A stretch of 6,163 nucleotides of DNA from JAQIBY01 sp964615585 (GCA_964615585.1 CAZTNS010000170.1:1-6163), one strand, 5' to 3'; counted from the stretch's first letter, positions 1 to 6,079 are shown. Program-made: numbers and translations. Notes: a model not told the origin generated them from the letters alone.

Positions 1-1
1 T

Positions 2-199
2 TTTTATTCGGACACGGAGAATGGTATAAAAATACAGATATGGTGCACCCTCATTTCCCACTTGCTCATTTCCCACTTGTTGCTAAATGTAATCAGGGCA
101 TTGTCCAAAAGCAAGAAAGCATTTTCGACAGTAGCAGCACTAATCCGGATACACCTGATAAGCCGGTTAGACTTGATGGGGGTAGGCTTTTTGAAAACG
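2..199 (+). pseudogene. IS4-family transposase, C-terminal remnant
   Basis: The frame is open from position 2 and no start codon belongs to it, so the 5' part lies outside the window or is lost. It reads ENGIKIQIWCTLISHLL, then KAFSTVAALIRIHLISRLDL. The pattern IQIWxxLIxxLLL followed by FSxxAALIRIHL is what I know from the extreme C-terminus of IS4-family DDE transposases, after the last catalytic glutamate. No DDE residue is present, so the piece is inactive alone. A five-codon duplication (ISHLL twice) sits inside it. The frame stays open to a TGA at 275-277, but from about codon 215 the residues fit a toxin gene better, so the end given is approximate. No terminal inverted repeat was recognised. 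Family assignment is from memory of the motif. Confidence 0.55.
50..79 (+). repeat. 15-bp perfect tandem duplication
   Basis: The 15-mer CTCATTTCCCACTTG occurs at 50-64 and again at 65-79 without a gap or mismatch. It adds exactly five codons to the transposase remnant (LISHL-LISHL), so it does not shift the frame. The likely origin is replication slippage in a gene no longer under selection. Confidence 0.9.
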
Positions 200-217
200 G
201 AAAACCAATTTAAGTTG

Positions 218-336
218 GTAAATGTTAAGTTTTTGTCGGTTGATAGTGATTATTTTATGAAGTTACTACCGAAATGATAATTGTTCATACTATTTGGGAT
301 TGCAGACAGAATCCTGATGATCTGAGAATTAAGTAA
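218..336 (+). pseudogene. RelE/ParE-type toxin, C-terminal remnant
   Basis: Positions 218-256 read VNVKFLSVDSDYF in the frame shared with the transposase remnant. From about 256 the next frame gives YEVTTEMIIVHTIWDCRQNPDDLRIK and stops at TAA 334-336. Joined, this matches the last third of RelE/ParE toxins (ribosome-dependent or gyrase-directed toxins of type II toxin-antitoxin systems): a strand like NVRxLxVxxYxxFYEV, then a strand ending in WDCRQNP. The frame breaks in a run of four T (253-256); one additional T would restore a continuous reading. The N-terminal part and any antitoxin gene are missing, so no active toxin is made. The join to the transposase piece is seamless, and I cannot place the boundary exactly. 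Family call is by pattern recognition. Confidence 0.5.
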
Positions 337-495
337 ATCAAAAACAATAACCACCCGCTATATCCTCAATCATTTACAGGTACAAGCTGAAACATAATCA
401 TTCTTCCGCAATGGTAATAATGGAAGATTTGACAGGTGGTGCATGATAATTATACGGGACGAAAGCTTAGAAAAACTGCCGTATTTCCATGATTA

Positions 496-523
496 TTCTT
501 AATTTTATGCATTAAATTAAGAA
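496..523. promoter_or_regulatory. 28-bp near-perfect palindrome before hsdM
   Basis: Left arm TTCTTAATTT (496-505) and right arm AAATTAAGAA (514-523) are exact reverse complements around a core with a central ATGCAT (507-512). Only the pair 506/513 (T/T) fails, giving 26 of 28 symmetric positions. It ends six bases before the hsdM ATG at 530. A homodimeric repressor site, or an mRNA hairpin over the ribosome landing zone, would both fit. A poor -7 match (TAATTTTA, 500-507, against TAnnTTTG) lies inside the left half. AT-rich DNA makes chance palindromes commoner, so the function is inferred. Confidence 0.5.
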
Positions 524-529
524 AATATC

Positions 530-2881
530 ATGACACAGGAATCACATAACAGAATAGTGGCCTTTATTTGGTCAATTGCAGATGATTGTTTGAGGGATGT
601 GTATGTCAGGGGGAAATACCGTGATGTCATTTTACCCATGGTAGTACTCAGAAGGCTGGATGCATTGCTTGAAGAAACCAAAGATGATGTTTTAAAAGAG
701 TTCGCTTTTCAGCGTAAGGAAATTGGCATAACAGAATGGGGTGACCTGGAAGCATTGAGACGAAAATCAAGATATAAGTTTTACAACACCAGCAAGTGGA
801 CACTGAAATTATTGTACAAAAATGCAAGCAACACGCCGCAGATATTGCAGCAAAATCTCATAGAATACATTGATGGTTACAGCGATAATGTGCGGGAAAT
901 TTTGTCAAAATTTGATTTGAAAAGCAAGATCCGGCACATGACTCAAAAAGATGTGTTGCTGGATGTACTTGAAAAATTCACATCTGATAATATAAACCTG
1001 ACGGATCAGGTAAAATTTGATTCAGAAGGGAGAAAACTCCCGCCCCTAACCAACCTGGGCATGGGCTATGTCTTTGAAGAACTTATCCGCCGGTTTAATG
1101 AAGAAAACAACGAAGAAGCCGGAGAACACTTTACCCCCAGGGAAGTAATTGAACTGATGACGCATATCATCCTTGAACCGGTAAAAAATGATCTGCCTTC
1201 TGTTATAACTGTTTATGACCCTGCATGTGGAACGGGCGGAATGCTTACCGAAACACAAAATTTCATCAAAGATCAAAACGGCAAAATCAAGTATGAAAGG
1301 GATGTTTATTTGTATGGCAAGGAAATCAATGATGAAACCTACGCCATCTGCAAATCCGATATGATCATTAAGGGCAACGATCCAAGAAACATTAAAAGCG
1401 GTTCAACCATTTCAACGGATACATTTGCAAACACCACTTTCAATTATATGTTGTCAAATCCACCTTACGGGAAGTCGTGGAGCGGGGATAAGCGCTTTAT
1501 TATGGATGGCAAAGAAGTGTTGGATCCCCGATTTGCCGTTCCTCTGAAAGATTACCGGGGAACAGTGTCGGATGAACCGGCCATTCCCCGCTCGTCTGAC
1601 GGACAGTTGCTTTTCCTGATGGAGATGATTGACAAAATGAAATCCCTGAAACATGAAAAACATGGCAGCCGCATTGCATCAGTACACAACGGGTCTTCTC
1701 TTTTTACCGGAGACGCCGGTAGCGGGGAAAGCAATATCCGCCGCTTTATCATTGAAAACGACATGCTGGATTGCATCATTCAGTTGCCAAACAATTTGTT
1801 TTACAACACCGGTATCACCACCTACATCTGGATACTAACAAACAAAAAGCCACAAAGCCGGAAAGGCAAAGTGCTGCTGATTGATGCAAGTGAAATGTAC
1901 AAAAAACTGCGTAAAAACCTGGGTGCCAAAAACTGCGAATTTACACCAGAGCACATCAGTGAAATCTTGCAGGTGTATCTGGATATGGAGGAAGAATCAC
2001 GTGATGGCGACACCGGATTGGCATCAAAAATATTTGACAACGCAGATTTTGGTTATTACAAAGTAACAATTCAGCGACCCAAACGCCTGAAAGCCCAATT
2101 CACCAAAGAAAAAACAGAAAAACTGAGGTACGATGACAAGCTCCGCGATGTTATGCAGTGGATGCATCAGCAATTTGGCGATGATGTGTATAAAGAGCCG
2201 GGCAAATTTGAAAAACAAAGCCTGGAATGGTGCGAGCAGGAAGGCATTGAACTAAACCGCAAGCAAAAAACCCAGCTCACAGGCAAAAATCTCTGGCAAA
2301 AGCATAAAAACCTGCATAAAATTGCCTCCGCTATGCTGGAGCATTTTGATACAAAGGAATACAACGATTACAACCGGTTTTTAAAGGAAGTCAACGCGTT
2401 TATAAAATCTCAAAAACTGAAATGTTCCGATTCTGAAAAGAAAACAATCTTGAATGCTGTGAGCTGGTACGATGAATCGGCTGAAAAAGTGATCAAAAAG
2501 CGTGTGAAACTGAAAGACAATAAGCTGAATGCACTTCTGAAGCATCTGGGTTGCACAAAAGAAGCATTGCCTGATTACGGCTGGTACCAGGGAGACAAGC
2601 AGGATGAATACATCGTCTATGAAAGCGAAAGCAGCCTGCGGGATTATGAACAAGTGCCAGTGAAAGAAAACATTTACGATTATTTCCTGCGGGAAGTAAA
2701 ACCCCACGTGCCGGAAGCCTGGATAGACATGGATGCCACCCGCATTGGATGCGAAATCAGTTTTAACAAATATTTCTATCAACACAAGAAACTGCGTAGC
2801 CTCGAAAAAGTTACAGCCGATATTCTGGCACTTGAAAAAGAAAATGAAGGTTTGATGGATGATATTTTAAATCTAAATTAA
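530..2881 (+). CDS. hsdM: Type I restriction-modification methyltransferase subunit HsdM
   Basis: This is the N6-adenine methyltransferase of a type I R-M system; with HsdS it methylates the recognition site using S-adenosylmethionine. The 783 residues start with the HsdM N-terminal helical domain (about 5-155; FIWSIADDCLRDVYVRGKYR and LPMVVLRRLDALLEE are typical). The catalytic domain follows: GEHFTPREV at 198-206, SAM-binding motif I DPACGTGG at 230-237, and catalytic motif IV NPPY at 310-313, all intact. About 280 residues follow the Rossmann domain, and a charged helical, probably coiled-coil, end (about 755-783) may contact HsdS. The protein is much longer than E. coli HsdM (529 residues) but fits the long HsdM class common in Bacteroidota. 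The ATG at 530 suits the family N-terminus (MTQ-HNRIVAFIW); no Shine-Dalgarno is visible. Its partner hsdS lies about 1.9 kb downstream instead of adjacent, and hsdR is not in the window. Confidence 0.96.
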   Translation: MTQESHNRIVAFIWSIADDCLRDVYVRGKYRDVILPMVVLRRLDALLEETKDDVLKEFAFQRKEIGITEWGDLEALRRKSRYKFYNTSKWTLKLLYKNASNTPQILQQNLIEYIDGYSDNVREILSKFDLKSKIRHMTQKDVLLDVLEKFTSDNINLTDQVKFDSEGRKLPPLTNLGMGYVFEELIRRFNEENNEEAGEHFTPREVIELMTHIILEPVKNDLPSVITVYDPACGTGGMLTETQNFIKDQNGKIKYERDVYLYGKEINDETYAICKSDMIIKGNDPRNIKSGSTISTDTFANTTFNYMLSNPPYGKSWSGDKRFIMDGKEVLDPRFAVPLKDYRGTVSDEPAIPRSSDGQLLFLMEMIDKMKSLKHEKHGSRIASVHNGSSLFTGDAGSGESNIRRFIIENDMLDCIIQLPNNLFYNTGITTYIWILTNKKPQSRKGKVLLIDASEMYKKLRKNLGAKNCEFTPEHISEILQVYLDMEEESRDGDTGLASKIFDNADFGYYKVTIQRPKRLKAQFTKEKTEKLRYDDKLRDVMQWMHQQFGDDVYKEPGKFEKQSLEWCEQEGIELNRKQKTQLTGKNLWQKHKNLHKIASAMLEHFDTKEYNDYNRFLKEVNAFIKSQKLKCSDSEKKTILNAVSWYDESAEKVIKKRVKLKDNKLNALLKHLGCTKEALPDYGWYQGDKQDEYIVYESESSLRDYEQVPVKENIYDYFLREVKPHVPEAWIDMDATRIGCEISFNKYFYQHKKLRSLEKVTADILALEKENEGLMDDILNLN

Positions 2882-2992
2882 AATGAAAGGAGAAAGCAAA
2901 ATCACGACACACAAAAGCCAGTCCAACAGGCCGTTTAAAGGTGTAACTAAAAATATATGTGAAAACACTTACCTATTTGTGTATTATTGCTT

Positions 2993-3000
2993 TATCTTTG
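2993..3000 (+). promoter_or_regulatory. Candidate Bacteroidota -7 promoter element
   Basis: TATCTTTG matches the Bacteroidota -7 consensus TAnnTTTG at every fixed position. A -33 TTG at the usual spacing is not present (only TTA near 2969), and the site lies about 155 bases before the ORF6N ATG. It could drive the accessory genes separately from hsdM, but one eight-base match in AT-rich DNA is weak evidence. Confidence 0.2.
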
Positions 3001-3102
3001 TCACTAACAGAACCCACCACGCTTCCCGTTCGATCAGCGCACCCAGGTGGGTCTTCGATTTTTATAAATCCATCTTATTTTATTTACTTTTATTAAGTTA
3101 TT

Positions 3103-3121
3103 TCACAGAAATAAGCTGTGA
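3103..3121. promoter_or_regulatory. Short inverted repeat before the ORF6N gene
   Basis: TCACAG (3103-3108) and CTGTGA (3116-3121) are perfect six-base arms around a seven-base AT-rich spacer, 36 bases before the ATG at 3158. The dyad could be an operator, or a weak hairpin in the leader. No T-run follows it, so it is not a terminator. Function is a guess from position. Confidence 0.25.
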
Positions 3122-3157
3122 TATAGAATTCCCCGATAATAGTAAAAATGAGGAATT

Positions 3158-3524
3158 ATGGAATTAGACACGTCCAATTATATCGAAAATAAGATTTTTA
3201 CCATTCGTGGTACGCAGGTAATGATAGATTATCATTTGGCTGAGCTGTATGGTATAGAAACGAAGCGGCTCAACGAACAAGCTAAAAGAAACAAAAAAAG
3301 ATTTCCAAATACCTTTATGTTTCAGTTGTCGCAAAAAGAATGGGACAGTTTGCAGTCGCAAATTGCGACCACTTTTACGACAAATGATTTGCAGTCGCAA
3401 ATTGCGACCGCAAAAAAAAAGAACATTGCCGTATGCATTTACCAAGCTTGGCGTTTATATGCTTTCAGCATATTTTCCCCAATTGGATGATATAGCATCT
3501 ATGTTATTAAACAAAATTGATTAA
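3158..3524 (+). pseudogene. ORF6N-domain protein, frameshifted at a run of nine A
   Basis: The frame from ATG 3158 starts as a classic ORF6N domain (a putative DNA-binding domain of phage and KilA-type proteins, often found within R-M operons in Bacteroidota): KIFTIRGTQVMIDYHLAEL, YGIETKRLNEQAKRN, KRFPNTFMFQLSQKEW. That frame ends at TGA 3488-3490 after 110 residues with an unrelated tail. The true family continuation, TLPYAFTKLGVYMLSAYF (compare LPYAFTEQGVAMLS), is in the next frame from 3423 to TAA 3522-3524. The switch falls in A9 at 3412-3420; eight A would give one 121-residue frame (AKKRTLPYAFT). Even repaired it is shorter than many ORF6N proteins, lacking a C-terminal domain. It may be a pseudogene, a slippage-controlled gene or a sequencing error. 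The ATG follows GAGGAATT, a weak ribosome site. Confidence 0.75.
3349..3409 (+). repeat. In-frame 39-bp-period repeat with embedded palindromes in ORF6N
   Basis: A 22-base unit at 3349-3370 recurs exactly at 3388-3409, a 39-base period (13 codons), encoding LQSQIAT twice. Each unit contains a perfect palindrome with arms GTCGCAA and TTGCGAC around one A (3355-3369 and 3394-3408). The second copy is separated by only two bases from the A9 run that carries the frameshift. Confidence 0.9.
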
Positions 3525-3535
3525 GATGATTGACA

Positions 3536-3667
3536 ATGATTGAACAAGTAACATACAAAACATACCCCAAATACAAAAACTTAGTCGCGAAATGCTTGAC
3601 TAACGGACAAGTATGGCCGGGATATAAATTTTATGGATTGAGTGCTGAATTTTTAAATTTTGAGTAA
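3536..3667 (+). pseudogene. 43-codon relic starting with a copy of the hsdS 5' end
   Basis: The small frame begins MIEQVTYKTYPKYKN; the part TYKTYPKY is identical to the start of HsdS (METKQLTYKTYPKYIDSG) and 27 bases are identical in DNA. After that the two diverge: the remaining residues (VAKCLTNGQVWPGYKFYG and on to TAA 3665-3667) resemble no HsdS segment that I recognise. The first domain and everything after it are missing, so no specificity subunit can be made. Its stop lies one base before the ATG at 3669, so translation of this frame may deliver ribosomes to yhcG. It starts 11 bases after the second-frame stop of the ORF6N gene. It is either the scar of a recombination in hsdS or a small coupling frame; the scar is the better reading. 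Confidence 0.6.
3549..3575 (+). repeat. 27-bp direct repeat, left copy (relic)
   Basis: The unit starts TAACATACAAAAC and ends CCCAAATACA and is identical over all 27 bases to 4824-4850. Start-to-start distance is 1275 bases, a multiple of three, and both copies are read in the same frame (TYKTYPKY). Confidence 0.95.
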
Positions 3668-3668
3668 T

Positions 3669-4808
3669 ATGGACAAGATGCGAATAACACCGGATTTTAT
3701 AAAACAGCTTAAACAGCAAATTCTCAGGAGCCGGTATCTTGTGTCGAAAATTGCCAATGCTGAAATGCTAAGATTGTATTTTTCCATTGGTAAAATGCTA
3801 AGTAAGGAAATTGATAAAAATAAGTGGGGAGCAAAAATTATTGATGAAATTTCACAACAATTACAGCAGGAATTACCTGGGCTTAGAGGGTTTTCAGGTA
3901 AAAACATTGCCAAAATGAGACGTTTTTATCAAGTATGGAAAGATGAATCAACAATTTGCTCGTCACTGTCGAGCAAATTAGAGAATAGAGAAAATTCAAT
4001 TTTACCGACACTGACGAGCAATTTACAAGAAGAAGAAAACCAGCGTGATGAAACGAATACGGATACTCCTCAAACAGCAAATCCTGAATTAAATGCTTTC
4101 TTCTCCCTTTCATTTTCGCATCACTACGAGATTTTATTAAAGACAAATAAAGAAACCGAACGCTGGTACTACATTCATAAAACAGCACAAAATTTTTGGA
4201 GTGTACGGCACTTACGCTCCGAGCTTAAAAATAAAAGCCATTTACAAGAACAACAATTGCCCAACAATTTTGAGCAAACCATGTCTTCTGATTTGTCAAA
4301 CAAGGCAATACGGACATTCAAAGATCAATACTTACTGGATTTTGTAAACATTGAAGACGCCGATGATGAAGTTGATGAACGTATTCTGGAAAAAGAAATC
4401 GTTAATAACATCAAAAAATTCATTATGAGCCTGGGAAGTGATTTTACCTTTATGGGGAATCAATACAGGCTGCTGGTTGATGAAGAGGAATATTTTATTG
4501 ATTTATTATTTTTTCACCGTGGCTTGCAGGCATTGGTAGCCTTTGATCTGAAAAAAGGAAAATTTAAGCCGGAATATGTCGGTAAAATGAATTTTTACCT
4601 TTCGGCTTTGGACGATTTGATAAAGCATCCCCGGGAAAATCCTTCAATTGGCATCATACTCTGTAAAGAAAATAAAAAGGTGGAATACAGTTTTCGTGAC
4701 TTTACCAAACCCATGGGCGTGGCACAATACAAAACATCTGAAAATTTGCCGCCTGAGCTCAAAAATGCTTTGCCCGATGCCGAAACCCTTAAAAAACTGA
4801 TGGACTAA
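3669..4808 (+). CDS. yhcG: YhcG/DUF1016 family PD-(D/E)xK nuclease-domain protein
   Basis: The 379-residue protein has the two-part YhcG layout. A DUF1016 N-terminal domain (about 5-155) includes YLVSKIANAEMLRLYFSIGK, then GAKIIDEISQQLQQELPGLRGFSGKNI and AKMRRFYQVW. After a variable repeated linker come LSFSHHYEILL and the C-terminal PD-(D/E)xK fold (about 235-370). The nuclease core is visible as YFIDLLFFHR with D278, then LVAFDLKKGKFKPEYVGKMN with D293 and K295; most relatives I know have E at the position of D293, still within the D/E-x-K rule. Family members are putative DNA nucleases, frequent beside type I R-M genes; the substrate is unknown. I prefer ATG 3669 over TTG 3660, which would add three residues. 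It sits one base after the relic stop, and its own TAA overlaps the hsdS ATG (TAATG, 4806-4810), suggesting coupling. Confidence 0.9.
   Translation: MDKMRITPDFIKQLKQQILRSRYLVSKIANAEMLRLYFSIGKMLSKEIDKNKWGAKIIDEISQQLQQELPGLRGFSGKNIAKMRRFYQVWKDESTICSSLSSKLENRENSILPTLTSNLQEEENQRDETNTDTPQTANPELNAFFSLSFSHHYEILLKTNKETERWYYIHKTAQNFWSVRHLRSELKNKSHLQEQQLPNNFEQTMSSDLSNKAIRTFKDQYLLDFVNIEDADDEVDERILEKEIVNNIKKFIMSLGSDFTFMGNQYRLLVDEEEYFIDLLFFHRGLQALVAFDLKKGKFKPEYVGKMNFYLSALDDLIKHPRENPSIGIILCKENKKVEYSFRDFTKPMGVAQYKTSENLPPELKNALPDAETLKKLMD
3953..4025 (+). repeat. Repeats and hairpin in the yhcG linker
   Basis: AATTTGCTCG (3953-3962) and CGAGCAAATT (3970-3979) are perfect 10-base arms around a seven-base loop. 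The segment CACTGTCGAGCAAATTA (3964-3980) recurs at 4009-4025 with 15 of 17 bases equal, a 45-base in-frame period (15 codons; LSSKL against LTSNL). The later copy also pairs with 3956-3971 as an inverted repeat, 15 of 16 bases. It encodes the variable linker between the two YhcG domains. Confidence 0.85.
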
Positions 4809-6079
4809 TGGAAACGAAGCAATTAACATACAAAACATACCCCAAATACATTGACTCCGGCGTGGAGTGGTTGGGGGAGATTCCGGAAGGGTGGCAGGTT
4901 ATCCGAAACAAATTTATTTTTAACGAGATAAATGAAAGAACCATTGATGGTTTTGGAAATTTGCTATCTGTTTCCCAATATTCAGGTGTTACTAAAAAAT
5001 CTGATAAAATCACAAAAGGTGATTTGCTTACGAACGCAACGACTCTTGAAGGATATAAAAAAGTTCACAAAGGGGATTTAGTAAGTAACATAATGTTAGC
5101 ATGGAATGGAAGTTTGGGATTTTCACCTTATGATGGAATTACAAGTCCAGCATATTCTGTTTACAGATTAAAAACCGGTTTTTCAAAAGGTTATTTTCAT
5201 TATTTATTACGAACTGAGCTGTATAAAGCGGAGTTTAAACGAAAATCAACAGGTGTTATTGAAAGTAGATTAAGGCTTTACACTGATGATTTTTTCAATA
5301 TTTGGTCTTTATTGCCTACAAAAATTGAACAAACCGCCATAGCCACCTTTCTTGACCGCAAAACAACATTAATAGACAAGGCCCTGGCCAATAAAGAAAA
5401 GCTGATCACCCTGCTCAAAGAACGCAAGCAAATCATCATACAAGATGCCGTAACCGGAAAAGTGGTGTGGAACGAAGCCACCCAATCCTGGACAAAACCC
5501 GCAAAAACAAAAGATTCCGGCGTGGAATGGATTGGCGAGATTCCGGCGGAGTGGGAGGTGAAAGCATTAAAATTTATTGCCCATTTGGAAAGTGGACAAA
5601 CAATTTCATCCGAGAGTTTTGTTAATAAAGGATTTCCTGTATACGGTGGAAATGGTTTCCGGGGTTATACACTAAATTACACCAATGTAGGAGACCATGT
5701 TCTTATTGGTAGACAAGGTGCATTATGTGGTAATGTGAATTTTGCAATGGGCAAGTTCTTTGCCTCTGAACATGCAATAGTGGTCTATCATAAAAAAAAT
5801 GTAAATGTATTTTGGCTAGGGAATGCTATAAAGTCTGCTGACTTTAATAAACTGTCACAGTCTGCAGCTCAGCCAGGAATTGCTGTAAATGTTATTAAAA
5901 ATGAATTTTTTCCTTATCCTACAACTGATGAGCAAAATAAGATTGCAACCTACATCAAAACCCAATCCGCAAAAATAGACAAAGCTATTAATATACAACA
6001 AACCCAGATAGAAAAATTGAAAGAATACAAACAGGTGCTGATAGACAATACAGTAACAGGAAAAATATGTGTAACGTAA
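4808..6079 (+). CDS. hsdS: Type I restriction-modification specificity subunit HsdS
   Basis: HsdS chooses the bipartite DNA target of the type I complex. The 423 residues form the usual two half-subunits. Target-recognition domain 1 (about 14-170) opens with DSGVEWLGEIPEGWQV; a helical spacer follows (about 174-230; EQTAIATFLDRKTTLIDKAL, then LLKERKQIIIQDAVTGKV). Domain 2 (about 236-372) opens with DSGVEWIGEIPAEWEV, and the second spacer (375-423) has EQNKIATYIKTQSAKIDKAI and LKEYKQVLIDNTVTGKI. Both spacers are full length, so both half-sites should be specified. Domain interiors are visibly more AT-rich than the conserved blocks, as expected when recognition domains are exchanged between strains. 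The target sequence cannot be predicted. The start is set by TAATG overlap with the yhcG stop. The stop lies within a REP-like hairpin. Confidence 0.96.
   Translation: METKQLTYKTYPKYIDSGVEWLGEIPEGWQVIRNKFIFNEINERTIDGFGNLLSVSQYSGVTKKSDKITKGDLLTNATTLEGYKKVHKGDLVSNIMLAWNGSLGFSPYDGITSPAYSVYRLKTGFSKGYFHYLLRTELYKAEFKRKSTGVIESRLRLYTDDFFNIWSLLPTKIEQTAIATFLDRKTTLIDKALANKEKLITLLKERKQIIIQDAVTGKVVWNEATQSWTKPAKTKDSGVEWIGEIPAEWEVKALKFIAHLESGQTISSESFVNKGFPVYGGNGFRGYTLNYTNVGDHVLIGRQGALCGNVNFAMGKFFASEHAIVVYHKKNVNVFWLGNAIKSADFNKLSQSAAQPGIAVNVIKNEFFPYPTTDEQNKIATYIKTQSAKIDKAINIQQTQIEKLKEYKQVLIDNTVTGKICVT
4824..4850 (+). repeat. 27-bp direct repeat, right copy (hsdS start)
   Basis: This copy lies in codons 6-15 of hsdS and is identical to 3549-3575. 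The flanking bases differ on both sides (T versus G before, T versus A after), so the shared block has sharp edges, as expected at a recombination joint. Confidence 0.95.
4853..4886 (+). repeat. hsdS half-subunit repeat, first copy
   Basis: This 34-base block encodes DSGVEWLGEIP at the entry to recognition domain 1 and matches 5513-5546 at 29 of 34 bases. It is part of the internal half-subunit duplication that all two-domain HsdS proteins share, and a potential site for domain exchange. Confidence 0.9.
5513..5546 (+). repeat. hsdS half-subunit repeat, second copy
   Basis: This block encodes DSGVEWIGEIP at the entry to recognition domain 2. The spacing from the first copy is 660 bases (220 codons). 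Recombination between the two would delete domain 1 and the first spacer, leaving a half-size HsdS in frame. Confidence 0.9.

Larger units (their letters stand above)
2882..3157. other. Gap between hsdM and the ORF6N gene, probably non-coding
   Basis: A 94-codon frame opens at 2883, one base after the hsdM stop, and overlaps the ORF6N start by 10 bases. Its translation is a mix of polar residues and aromatic/leucine runs (FYKSILFYLLLLSYF) that matches nothing I know; I treat it as a chance frame, though a small membrane protein cannot be excluded. The stretch holds an inverted repeat ACCCACC (3012-3018) / GGTGGGT (3046-3052) in a locally GC-rich patch, a possible IS30-like scrap on the minus strand (2984-3061), and a candidate -7 promoter element. 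There is no clear terminator directly after hsdM. Confidence 0.5.

Noticed and set aside
1..174. Reading FLFGHGEWYKNTDMVHPHF in the first frame as a RecG-like segment
   Set aside because: The similarity is a few residues only, and the overlapping frame gives a much longer and better match to an IS4 transposase.
429..434. TTGACA resembling a sigma-70 -35 box before hsdM
   Set aside because: No -10 element at 16-18 bases, and the Bacteroidota promoter consensus is different.
443..502. 19-codon frame MIIIRDESLEKLPYFHDYS before hsdM, a possible leader peptide
   Set aside because: No ribosome site, no attenuator-like codon run, and a short frame of this size is expected by chance.
2381..2785. 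134-codon minus-strand frame inside hsdM
   Set aside because: Lies wholly opposite the strongly supported hsdM and reads as low-quality antisense translation; a shadow frame.
3012..3052. ACCCACC/GGTGGGT inverted repeat with a GTTCGATC loop, considered as a tRNA arm, attachment site or terminator
   Set aside because: The remaining tRNA arms cannot be drawn, no T-run follows, and no matching att copy is in the window.
2883..3167. 94-codon frame directly after hsdM
   Set aside because: Overlaps the ORF6N start, has no recognisable domain, and its composition looks like translated AT-rich non-coding DNA; kept only as part of the gap description.
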